Shown here: piece by piece, positions 1 to 7,980 of the stretch
Position numbering within the stretch: position 1 is the first letter of the stretch
How the letters are laid out: every line of letters starts with the position of its first letter
Origin: Pleurotus ostreatus/Saccharomyces cerevisiae fusant
Taxonomy: Eukaryota > Opisthokonta
Assembly: GCA_024196135.1 (NCBI GenBank)
Contig: JAMQCK010001007.1
Span: 1 to 13,098, forward strand
DNA length: 13,098 bases
Reading direction: 5' to 3'
Notes under the pieces: model-generated
The model's input: the letters and a program-made list of their open reading frames with translations, nothing else
What the model was told of the DNA's origin: nothing
Database searches by the model: none
Program-made: the position numbers and the translations under genes

Positions 1-303
1 AAGGTCGGCGACGTCGTCCTGCTCGATCACATCCACGAGCTCGGCTCGCGCGACTTCACCATCCGCGGCAAGCCGACCATCCCGACAACGAAGGTCCAGG
101 TCCAGGCGACCGTCGTCGAGCACACGAAGGGCAAGATGGAGAGCATCTTCAAGAAGAAGCGGAGAAAGGGCTACCGCAAGACGATCACGCACAAGCAGCC
201 GTATACGCGCTTGCGCATCGGCGACATCGAGATCCCGTCCCCTTTTGCGTCCACCGGCTCACAGGTTGCTGCGTCTGTAACACCAGCCAGCGCAGCACCA
301 TGA
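1..303 (+). CDS. MRPL21: Mitochondrial large-subunit ribosomal protein bL21m, 3' partial
   Basis: Frame 1 is open from the window edge to a TGA at 301-303, giving the last 100 residues; the start lies outside the window. The segment KVGDVVLLDHI, then VQATVVEHTKGKM, then the basic stretch FKKKRRKGYRKTITHKQPYT followed by LRIGDIEI, matches the order seen in the L21 ribosomal protein family (VxAxVVxHxKGxK, FKxKRRKxYRKxxGHRQxxT, xIxxI). L21 binds 23S-type rRNA in the large subunit. A mitochondrial rather than cytosolic place is inferred because L21 of the bacterial type is found only in organelle ribosomes of eukaryotes. After the usual family end there are about 20 extra Ser/Ala/Pro-rich residues. 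No intron is seen in this part. The identification is firm; the symbol follows mammalian naming (the yeast counterpart carries another name). Confidence 0.88.
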   Translation, partial: KVGDVVLLDHIHELGSRDFTIRGKPTIPTTKVQVQATVVEHTKGKMESIFKKKRRKGYRKTITHKQPYTRLRIGDIEIPSPFASTGSQVAASVTPASAAP

Positions 304-719
304 CGCTCCTTCTATATGCCCTCGGTCGTATATCATCCTCTAATATAGGTCCTCACATCTCCTGCACGTCTGAACCATTGGCCGATCATACTTCCCTCAA
401 CTTTGCAAGACCATGGACCGCCGAACACTTCTTCACGCGTTTGCCGTTCCCACCACAAATCCCCTTCTCATGCTCGCCGTCTTCTCGCCTTGTGAGAACC
501 ACCTCGTCCTACTTTCTGGCTCGCTACTTTTCAGCGTCGGCGCTTGGCCTTCTAAGCTTGTTGCGCGCCTGCTTCATTCTCGTACTTCCCTGAATTCTTC
601 TTTCCTCCCAAACATTTACTTTTGCTGTGCTCCATCAGCTGAAGCGTCCATATCATACCCCAGACTCCAGCTCTGGTCTTTGCCTCGCTGTTGATCACCC
701 TCAGCACGGTGGATTGACG
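304..719. other. Intergenic: bL21m 3' flank and upstream region of the 720 gene
   Basis: This stretch is more AT-rich than its neighbours just after the bL21m stop (several ATAT tracts between 312 and 347), as expected of a 3' untranslated region. An ATG at 413 has a good start context but its frame stops at 694 and resembles nothing known. I see no RNA gene, clear TATA box or strong repeat. Confidence 0.5.
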
Positions 720-1258
720 ATGCTCACCCTTTCCTACCTGCTTGTCATCCTGGTGAGTGCGTATACTCCCCAATTCTTGGGAATATTCCGTCTTTCGGCG
801 ATAATCCCTTTTATCCAGGTCCCGCTGCCGCCAAGGGCTTGACTCGCGTCGTAGCACACGCAAGTGCACAAAGCACTTCATTCAACGCTATACCGCCCCA
901 GACAGTATGGAGTAACCCCTTTGGCCCTGGGCCAGAGGTTCTGCCTTCGACTGCCAGCGCGTCGTCTAGTGCGGTCACCCTACTGCCCAGCATTGTCCTC
1001 TCCGGCGCGATCGGCTCGTCTGGCCCGCTCGCCCTACCTCCTACCACAACCATTCCTCATACACGGGTGCATACGAACGCACAAGGCGGCCTTTCTATAC
1101 AGGTTGGCCCAACCAGAGGCGCGTCGTCTCCGGGGCATCCTGAGCAAGGGCTGCCTCCGCATATGTGCGAAAGTGCGTCCGAATGCGGGGCGGAGTCTGG
1201 CACCGCCAGCTCGGCGTCAGGAGGGCCCACCATGGGGGTGGCAAAGGGTAGGGCTTGA
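720..1258 (+). CDS. Candidate small secreted Ser/Ala/Pro/Thr-rich protein
   Basis: Hand-built model: exon 1 720-756, intron 757-818 (donor GTGCGT, acceptor CAG), exon 2 819-1258, stop TGA. It gives 158 residues. The first 20 residues, MLTLSYLLVILVSPAAAKGL, read as a signal peptide with a short hydrophobic core and small residues before a likely cut after the alanines. The rest is low-complexity Ser, Ala, Pro, Thr and Gly with only two cysteines (MCESASEC region near the C-terminus); no domain is recognised. The phase-1 intron next to the signal peptide matches the design of the two LysM genes in this window, and GTGCGT-type donors are used in the Prp40 gene. The stronger-looking donor GTGAGT at 753 gives a quick stop with the same acceptor, so the choice of 757 rests on frame continuity. 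The C-terminal half could hold a further intron. It could also be chance. Confidence 0.38.
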
Positions 1259-1834
1259 ACGCTTGGAGTCGGGAGGACAGTCTGCGAGCATGATGTCGCG
1301 CTGTAACGGTCTTCGAGGCTCGGGCGCATGCATGTAACAATCATGTCTGCCTTGCAATAGTTTCCTGGACTCCTCATCTCTGTGCATCTCCAAGCTTACT
1401 ATGTAATCTATGCCAGTGCAGTGTCTATACTTCAATCTCTAAGCCGTCGAACTGCGCCCCTGTTGCCACACAAGCACCGCCACCGAAAGCGCTTTTGACA
1501 TTCGGCATCTTCCGAAGCATTGTGCTAGGTGACCAGCGGTCACATCTATCAACCGTCTCTTGTCCCAAACCACCACGCAGAATCCATCACAGGCCCTTCT
1601 ATCACCCACCTATCCCCTTATCTGCATCTTCCGTCCCAATCACCCCGCGGGCGCCCCAAAGGACACAAATCAGACCGCCCGGCGGTCAATGCACAACAAG
1701 CGCTGTGACCCTCCTTCCCAAATAGGGCACAATAGCATCGCCGCACGATATAGAAGACACCGCCCCGACGGGCGCCTCTCTGTCCTAAACACCCATCATC
1801 TCATCCTCTATCTCTGTCCTCTACCACAAACACC
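1259..1834. other. Intergenic: upstream region of the zinc-finger gene
   Basis: No coding region is supported. Two short perfect inverted repeats stand out, 1529-1543 (GTGACC-AGC-GGTCAC) and 1673-1687 (GACCGC-CCG-GCGGTC). Close to the start there is a weak TATA-like GATATAGAAG near 1747 and a pyrimidine-rich block. Confidence 0.5.
1796..1825 (+). promoter_or_regulatory. Pyrimidine-rich core-promoter block before the zinc-finger gene
   Basis: A run of almost only C and T with a few A (repeated CATC, CTCT) ends about ten bases before the ATG at 1835, followed by CACAAACACC ahead of the start. CT-rich blocks near the transcription start are common in highly and constitutively expressed filamentous-fungal genes. 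The role here is inferred from position and composition. Confidence 0.35.
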
Positions 1835-4826
1835 ATGTCCGACAATGCCACACTATACGCCGCTATCATCCCACCTGTGAGTCCGCTTTATGACTTCGAA
1901 GTCACAGCGGCAAGAAGCTGTGGCAAATAAGCGCCGGGGTGCTGACAACGATTCTTTTGCGCCAGAAACCCTTCCGTCCCGTAGACTACGACCAGTGGCC
2001 ACCAGAGCTCAAGGAGGAGCTCCGCGGCGTGCCGAAAGTCGAGGTGTACGACCTCGCCGAGAAGGGCTTCCTCGTCATGCGCAACAACGAATGTGGCGTG
2101 TGCCACGGACGCGCCAAAGGAAGCCAGAGCATTCAGCAGCACGCACGGAAGCATATGCCACGACATATGATCCCCGAGAAGTGAGTCCCTCCCTTCTGAC
2201 TCGGTGTGACGAAGGATGAATGGTACACGAAGTACTGACCATGCTTCGCAGTTCATGGAGATGCCCCGTGTGCATGGGAGCCTTCGCGCAGAAGGTCGGC
2301 GCCCAGACGCACATCAACTCGATGCAGTCAGTCACTTCGTCACCTCCATGTGTATTATCGTTCGCTGACGCGAGTCCTTCGTAGCACCCGCGAAACCCAC
2401 TGGGCCTGCAGACACTCGGGATGCGATTTTGTATGCGTGGATCGAGCCTCGCTGAATAGGCACGAAAGTCGGTGCCAGTTCCGTCCGAGTGCTGTTTTGG
2501 AGCAGCCAGCAGGGATTGTGAAGAAGAAGGCCGAGCCCAGGTGTCGTGCTCGTCAGGTGCATCCTCCCGTTCAGCCTCGTCCTCTCGAAGCACCATCGGT
2601 TGAGCCAAGGCCATGTCCACTCGAGGGACCGTCCGTCGACCTCAAACAGTGTCCTCTCGAACTACCGAAACTCGAGCTCAAGCAACGACCTCTCGAACCA
2701 CACGGGCCGTCGATTGAGATCCAGCAGCGTAAGTTCGAGTTACCGCCTGTCCAGCCACCGTCTGTCGATTTCAAGCCTCCGCTCGGGCTCCCGCCTATGC
2801 AGCTACCTCCTGCCAAGCCGGCGGTCGTCGAGCAACCGCCTGCTAAGCCACCGTTCATCGAGCACCCGCCCGTCAAGCAGTCGTATGTGGACCTATCTGC
2901 GCCGTCGTTGTTCCCAAAGTCGGGGTCTTCGCGCTCGTTGCTAAACCCGAAGAGTCCTTCTCCGTCGCCCGGCGCTCAATGCATCGAACCCGCCGCAAAG
3001 GTAGTCGAACCGCCTGCGAAGCCAGCCGAGCCGCCCGCGAGGCCTGCACAGCCTTTTGTGCAGCCTGTACGACCTCCCGCGGGACCCGCGCAACATTTCG
3101 TGGGCCCGGCACAACCTCTCGCGCAGCCCATTCAACTTCCTGCACAACATGCACGGCCACCCGTCACTCCGCCACCAGTTATCTGGAACGTGGGGCCTTC
3201 TGCGCTGCCTACACAGCTACCGGCTCCTCCGACTGCACAACCCACTGCACCTCCTCAGCCGCCTCTCAATCCTCCTCGACCGTCTGCCAGGCATACTCGT
3301 CCGTGCCTCAGTACCCCTCGCCAGCTCCTCCACCATTCCCGACTGCCCCGCGAGCCTCCTGAGTTCTCGTTCACGGCCGATAACGCTCCCGTGTTCCCAA
3401 GCTCCCGTGGTCCCCAGCCGTGGCGCGTCCCGCGGCCCAGTGCACCCTCGATACTCAAGCCGTTCTCTTTTTGGTACGAGGGCCTCAACCAGGTGTCCGC
3501 TCCAATCAAGTCGGAGCCGCCAAAGACGCAGACCAACCATCCGCCCACCGTCCGCAGCGACCCCACGTTTGTCAACATTGTGTTCCACAATCTCACGCCC
3601 GCCTCCGTCGTCGCCCCAGTCAAGTCAGAGCTGTCGAACGATCCTTCCCTGCCAGATACGAAGTCATCCGCCCCGCCGGACAGCACGTCCGTGCAAGGCC
3701 CTGAATTGGGCTTCGACAAGCCCGAGGAGCGCCTGTCCGAGAAGCTCATCCCACCCGGCTCGCTCATCCCGCCCAAAGCGACCCTCGCATGCAACGACGA
3801 TAACACGGTGGACCTCGGGGACGGCACCAAGCTCGCATTCGTCAACGGCGTGTGCACCTACCCGGATTGCGGCCTCCAGTTTGGCCGGATCAAGAGGAAC
3901 TGGACCCGGCATGCTATGGTGCATATGAAGTACGAGAACAAGAAGAACCTGTGAGCAATAGATCATGCCCTCTGGTATCAGGTCGGATGAAGTGGGTTGC
4001 TGACGGATTCTTGACGAACAGATCCTGGCGCTGCGGTGCGGACGGGTGCGGCAAGCTCTACTCGTCGAAAAATGGCGCGAGGGAGCACTTCTTGTCCATA
4101 CAGTGAGTTTCTGTCGCCCGTTTTCACTCGCATCATGTTCCTCTTGCCGCTGCGCGAACTACCGCTGACCACTCCATTCCTTACAGCACCAACGCCAGGC
4201 CGTACACCTGCCAGATCTGCCAACACACGTTCAAGCGCATCGACGCCGTTCGCAAGCACATGCGCAGCATCCACGGGCAGATCAAGCGCAAGACGCAGCA
4301 GCTCTACCGCCCGTCGAGCATGGCGGCGGCGCGAGCACGCGCTGCGAACAATGCAATCGTGGGCTCACGCAAGTCCTCGGCAAGCGCGTCCGCGAGCGAC
4401 CGCGGGTCCTCAGTAGATTCGTTCGTCGACGAGGCTTCATCTGGCGGACCATCTCGCAAGTCGTCGGTCGCGTCTTGTGCGTCATCATCCGAATCGCACC
4501 CGGCCCTGGCCAAATCGTGCAGGGGGTCAACTACCCCGCGCCTGTCTACCCCGGCGGTAGATGGGCCTGCATGCCCGTCGCCAAGCTGCCCTCGTATCGT
4601 CGATGACGCGATGGCCACTGACGACGAGGGTACCGTCCAAGGGGAGGAGCCTCCTCCCAAATATAACTGGCAGGAGATACCTTCTTCCAGTACTAGTGTT
4701 CATTCCGTCAAGCTCGAGCCGGCCGACGAGACGCTAGTCTCTGTCCATGACTTTGATGTCGACTCTGGCGACAAGTCTGACATTCCGATCGAGGTCGAGG
4801 TCGACGACGAGATGGACATGGACTAA
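1835..4826 (+). CDS. Six-finger C2H2 zinc-finger protein with proline-rich linker
   Basis: Exons 1835-1876, 1966-2180, 2252-2326, 2385-3950, 4022-4102, 4187-4826; 872 residues; every junction is GT-AG and keeps the frame. Fingers: C57/C60/H73/H77; C90/C93/H106/H111; C119/C124/H137/C141 (last ligand Cys); C601/C606/H620/H624; C637/C642/H655/H660; C668/C671/H684/H689. Between the two groups lies a roughly 450-residue disordered linker, very rich in proline, with degenerate repeats such as PLEAPSVE, PLEGPSVD and PPAKP. Three SUMO-consensus (psi-K-x-E) sites occur at K486, K524 and K835, and the last 25 residues are acidic (ends DDEMDMD). After finger 6 comes a basic then Ser-rich tail. Such a protein is most likely a nuclear DNA-binding regulator; target and pathway are unknown and I do not recognise a named orthologue. 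The first exon codes for only 14 residues; its ATG was chosen for context (CACCATG) and the good donor after it. Start and exon 1 are the least certain parts. Confidence 0.85.
2569..3180 (+). repeat. Degenerate proline-rich coding repeats in the linker
   Basis: Within exon 4 two repeat families are visible at the protein level. Residues about 173-237 carry units of roughly 14 residues built on PLExPSVxxxQ (PLEAPSVE, PLEGPSVD, PLELPKLE, PLEPHGPS, then the diverged KFELPPVQPP). Residues about 252-373 carry PPAKP, PPARP and PAQPxxQP units. Units are diverged at the DNA level, so this is an old or selected array, not a fresh microsatellite. It probably forms a flexible spacer between the finger groups. 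Confidence 0.65.
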
Positions 4827-5170
4827 CACGCGAACTATGTGGCCTCCCTCAGGCTTACGCATCGCTTTCCAGGACTTCTTCTCCAATCACGACATTTTCA
4901 TGATCACGAACACCTCATTAACATTGTATCTCACATTGACCTCCATCCACTGTCCCTACGAATCCATGGATCACCCTCAGTACCCTCCTTTGACTATCTT
5001 TCGGCGCCAGTCTACCGACTCCGTGCCGACGTATTACCTAGCACTGTCCGCCTCGACCATGAGGTATTGTATCCACTACTGTACCTACTACCTATCTCGC
5101 TACTGTAATGGAGGCTGTAGACGAGCAGTAACAAGCAAGGCCCGCCATAGCGAAAATGGGTTTTCACCAT

Positions 5171-5211
5171 CGGCATATGCCGTACAACTGTGGGTCCACA
5201 TCACGTGGACC
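5171..5211. promoter_or_regulatory. Paired palindromes upstream of LysM gene 1
   Basis: CGGCATATGCCG (5171-5182) is a perfect 12-bp palindrome of the form CGG-N6-CCG, the layout bound by some fungal Zn2Cys6 regulators. Ten bases further is GGTCCAC-ATCAC-GTGGACC (5193-5211), which contains the E-box core CACGTG at 5202-5207, a bHLH-type site. They lie about 460 to 500 bases before the LysM start. That they act as operators is inference; both could be chance. Confidence 0.3.
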
Positions 5212-5602
5212 TTTCAAACGCCGTCGTCACGAAACTTCGTCACACTGGCGCTTGACCAGAACCACCACCATGGCGCCAATGTATCGCGGCCAACGCAGTT
5301 TTCTCCTTTCCTAGGCCAAATCTTGACTTGTTTCCGGCCTACAAATGATAGGTAATACCGCCTCCTAGCCTTGGTCCGTGTAATGGCCGTCGACTACTGA
5401 TATAACGACTCGTGGACCCTTGAGCTATGCCTGCTTCCTGGTACTCATAATGCCTAAGTTCTGCTGCTCCCTTCCTCTAATTTCTGCCTAGCTCTTTTTT
5501 CTGTAAGAGCGGTCGCGCGCGGTCCCCTTGCGCAGTGTTGCAAGCCATCTCAATCTTATGAGGCTGTTTCATCACCTCATACTTATAGCGTTTGCTTTCA
5601 GC

Positions 5603-5608
5603 TATAAA
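5603..5608 (+). promoter_or_regulatory. TATA box of LysM gene 1
   Basis: TATAAA sits in the context CAGCTATAAAGACC, 63 bases before the ATG at 5671. This is a usual distance for a fungal TATA box with a short leader, and it suggests a regulated rather than housekeeping promoter. Confidence 0.6.
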
Positions 5609-5670
5609 GACCAGGTACTCGCAATCTCACTCGCTATCCACTGCGATCTCCTGGACGCGGACTCTTCGAC

Positions 5671-6445
5671 ATGTTCTTCAAGCTCATTTTCCTTTCTGCA
5701 GTGCTCTCCATCAGCGGTAGGTCCTCTCGCCTTTATCCGATGCAGACCTAAGCTCGTCTACAGGCATTGCCACTGCCCGCTTCCCTCACGCGCGGGCGCA
5801 AGCGGATCCGGCAGTCGGCGAAACACTGACGCCGGAGGGAAACGAAGGCTTCTCGTCTATCGCCCCTCAGGTCACCGCGTCCGCCGCCGCCGGGTCGGTC
5901 ATCCCTATACTCCCGACCTCTTTCCCCTCTGCGTCTGCCTCCGCCTGGCCTTCCTCGTCCGCCTCAGCCTCCGACGACGCCTACGTTCCGCCGCCCGATG
6001 ACGCTACCGACATCGATGTCGGCACGCTGAGCGCGTCCGCCACCTCCGACGGCCCCGACTTCCCTCTCGGTACCACGACGCAGAGTGTCGCGATGCCCTC
6101 CGCGTCCACCATCAGCCCGGAGTGCCGCACCATGTACACGGTGATAGAGGGTGATCTGTGTCAGGTCAGTGTCAAAGCCATCGCCAGTTGCTTTTGAAAG
6201 TCACATTTGTACCCGCCGCTAATATTCTTTTCAGGTCATCGCCGACGAGTACACCGTGCCTCTGCCGCAACTCCTCGCCGCGAACCCAGGGCTTCACTCT
6301 GACTGTGGAAACCTGGAGGTGGGCGAGGTAAGTAGAAACTTTCGCTCATCAATATATATTTCCGGTCATACTGACGCTTCGCCCCTAGCAACTCTGCATC
6401 CCTGGCGTCCTGGGGCGTCGCCGCTCGCGCTTCTTCCGCTTCTAA
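5671..6445 (+). CDS. Secreted protein with one C-terminal LysM domain (LysM gene 1)
   Basis: Exons 5671-5716, 5764-6164, 6235-6327, 6389-6445; introns 47, 70 and 61 bases; 198 residues. Residues 1-20 (MFFKLIFLSAVLSISGIATA) are a clear signal peptide. Residues about 21-130 are Ala/Ser/Pro/Thr-rich with acidic patches and no cysteine. Residues 136-186 form a LysM domain: YTVIEGDLC at 140-148, VIADEYTV at 150-157, LLAANPGL at 162-169, then CGNLEVGE and QLCIPG. Four cysteines (136, 148, 173, 183) fit the fungal secreted LysM pattern. LysM binds N-acetylglucosamine polymers such as chitin; in fungi, secreted LysM proteins without enzyme domains protect hyphae or mask chitin from hosts. No catalytic domain is present. 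The protein ends in a basic tail (GRRRSRFFRF). Introns fall after the signal peptide (phase 1), after C148-Q, and just before QLCIP (both phase 0). Family assignment is firm; the biological role is inferred. Confidence 0.88.
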
Positions 6446-6910
6446 AGAGTCACGTCAAAAACTCTTCTCAAAGCCGAGCAAGGAACATACAAAATGTCAG
6501 ACGGAGAGATAGACACCGAAGTGGTAGGCGAGCGGATGAGCCTGAAAGAAAACAAGCGGGATCTAGCTCGCGCGGGCTACAAAGAGAGATACCCATCGTC
6601 AGGTGCGACTTGGACGACGATACCCATGATTTGAATGGCGATTGTATATACCCACACACACATTCGCTCAGCATCGCAGATGACCCCTTCTACTTATCCA
6701 CTGTCCTTCACTTTCATATCGGTCGGGCTTGCCTATCTCGCCTCCTCTTATTTATGACACTCAAATTCAAGTGAAACGTTCGCTTTCTGCTTGCCAGTGC
6801 TTCGCTGGACTCACGATATATCAAGACACAGGTCGCAGTGCTAGTGATATCTGCTACCTTCTTTTCACCTCTGTACCCCCAGTGTCGCTCCTCGCGGTGG
6901 ACCGTCGACG
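6446..6910. other. Convergent intergenic region between LysM gene 1 and the F-box gene
   Basis: Holds both 3' flanks. A small hairpin (AAGAGT / ACTCTT, 6445-6466) directly follows the LysM stop, and a short CA tract lies near 6653-6662. A 46-codon frame at 6494-6634 has a fair start context but no recognisable content. Nothing else is seen. Confidence 0.5.
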
Positions 6911-7489
6911 TCAAAAGGCTATGCTAGCTGGGTCGCAATTGCATATCAGGACCTCAGAGCTCAGCGAGGCGGCGGTGAGCTCGCTTCTTCCCACGGGAAA
7001 CAGCAGGATAGAGTCGAGGCAAGCATGACCGAAAATTTCGAGCAGTAGCTCGGTAGGGAGCCGCCGGACAGGGAATGCGAGAGCACGTTGCTCCTTGGAG
7101 AAACGCACGAGCAGGCGTCGACGATGGTGTAGTTCCTTCATCAAGGATTGTAGTCGCTTCGTCTCATCGTAGAGCTGGGCAGCCTGTTCCTCCGCCGCTT
7201 CATATCTCTCAATGAGCCGACGGCACGAGTGCGCAGACGGTGCGTATCCGCTTCGTAGTTGTTCACGAGAGTGAAGGGTCGGTTCGAAGAACGTGTTATA
7301 AGAGATGGACTCCTCGCAGTACGGACAGAGTTCGATAGGTTCCTCATCCTCGTCGGTGGTCGTCAGCTGGTCAGAGGATGATTCTAATTCCTCGTCGGCA
7401 GTCTCGTCGAGCGACATGGCTTCTTCATCGGTTGATGCATCGGGCTGGTCTCCCGGCTGCGATGGATGCTCGGCGGGTATCGGTCGCAT
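6911..7489 (-). CDS. Short F-box protein, probably truncated
   Basis: One uninterrupted minus-strand frame gives 192 residues from an ATG at 7489 (context GTAAAATGC) to a TGA at 6911-6913. Order: an acidic Ser/Thr/Asp/Glu-rich stretch (residues 17-52), a cysteine pair CPYC (55-58), LRSGYAPS (78-85), a charged coiled coil (about 90-135), then the F-box core FPVRRLPTELLLEIFGHACL (139-158). This order is the standard N-terminus of the large F-box families of Agaricomycetes, where the F-box recruits an SCF ubiquitin ligase through Skp1. Those proteins normally continue with a VCRxWRxIALSTPxLW segment and several hundred residues of leucine-rich repeats. Here the frame ends 34 residues after the F-box with nothing of that kind, and none appears in the next 400 bases on this strand. 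It is either a broken copy or a short variant with an unseen intron. Confidence 0.62.
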   Translation of the reverse strand: MRPIPAEHPSQPGDQPDASTDEEAMSLDETADEELESSSDQLTTTDEDEEPIELCPYCEESISYNTFFEPTLHSREQLRSGYAPSAHSCRRLIERYEAAEEQAAQLYDETKRLQSLMKELHHRRRLLVRFSKEQRALAFPVRRLPTELLLEIFGHACLDSILLFPVGRSELTAASLSSEVLICNCDPASIAF

Positions 7490-7774
7490 TTTACAGATTA
7501 CGGAGACATGCTTAGGATAGATTTGAGCTCGCAGCATGCACAGGACAGCCAGCTCGAACGCACCTTTGAGTACCACGATGATCAATGAGAGTCCGTCACA
7601 AGCTGCACACCCCGATTGATGTCGAGCGCGGGCGACGCCACATATTCCACTCGACTTGGGCATCGGGAAATTGCCGTGACTGTGCCGTGACAGCCATGCA
7701 GAGTCCATGTCACGGTTCCGATACTTCAGAGTCCTCCAAACCATGTTCTGCTCATTTTGATGCTCGCTCACTCG

Positions 7775-7907
7775 TAGGTTCGGAGCAAGCCCGCGCTCCG
7801 GCACGCGGCGTGCCGCGTCCTCCGCAGAGCTCGCGGAGGCTTTTTGATCTTCCTTATATGGCAGGCACTGCCGCGTGCGTCGCGTGGAGGGGCTTGGACC
7901 GAACCTA
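7775..7907. mobile_element. 133-bp MITE with 18-bp TIRs and 9-bp TSD
   Basis: The left end TAGGTTCGGAGCAAGCCC (7775-7792) and the reverse complement of 7890-7907 (TAGGTTCGGTCCAAGCCC) agree at 16 of 18 positions. Directly outside both ends stands the same word GCTCACTCG (7766-7774 and 7908-7916), a 9-bp target-site duplication; the next base is T on both sides, so 10 is possible. No coding capacity. The inside is packed with palindromes: CGGAGC/GCTCCG (7781-7800), CGGCACGC-G-GCGTGCCG (7799-7815), CCTCCGC/GCGGAGG (7819-7839). This is the structure of a miniature inverted-repeat transposable element, moved by a transposase coded elsewhere. A 9-bp duplication suits Mutator-like elements; hAT elements (8 bp) are the main alternative. 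On the minus strand it carries a TATA-like CATATAAGG (about 7852-7860), upstream of the F-box gene. Confidence 0.8.
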
Positions 7908-7954
7908 GCTCACTCGTACCTTAAGCTCATTAGCACCATCCCTTCCATATCAAC

Positions 7955-7980
7955 CAAAAATTGGGAAAACTCAATTTTTG
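7955..7980. repeat. AT-rich hairpin
   Basis: CAAAAATTG (7955-7963) and CAATTTTTG (7972-7980) are perfect inverted arms of 9 bp around an 8-base loop. It lies just outside the MITE in a non-coding area; no function can be given. Confidence 0.5.

Larger units (their letters stand above)
4827..5670. other. Intergenic: zinc-finger gene 3' flank and LysM gene 1 upstream region
   Basis: The left part is less GC-rich and reads as a 3' untranslated region. One frame stays open through 5355 but has no start context, splice logic or recognisable motif. Two adjacent palindromes lie at 5171-5182 and 5193-5211, and a weak 6-bp stem with a T-rich loop lies at 5491-5510. The right end holds a TATA box. Confidence 0.5.

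Noticed and set aside
413..694. A 93-codon frame with a good start context (GACCATGG)
   Set aside because: Composition is unlike a protein of this genome, no domain or plausible splice partner is seen, and it ends before the 720 gene.
3056..3928. A 290-codon open frame on the + strand inside exon 4 of the zinc-finger gene
   Set aside because: It is a shadow of the GC- and proline-rich coding frame; the finger at residues 601-624 and the exon junctions fix the real frame.
4827..5355. A frame that stays open for about 175 codons after the zinc-finger stop
   Set aside because: No motif, no splice logic, no suitable start, and a lower-GC composition unlike the coding exons; it reads as 3' untranslated and intergenic DNA.
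6494..6634. A 46-codon hydrophilic open frame starting MSDGEIDTEV after LysM gene 1
   Set aside because: Short, without a recognisable domain or promoter, and lying in a 3' flank; it is within what chance gives.
7487..7804. Extending the F-box protein upstream to an ATG at 7804 (297 residues in total)
   Set aside because: The added 105 codons run through one arm of the 34-bp inverted repeat and into the MITE, and show no domain; the ATG at 7489 has a good context and begins the family-like part.
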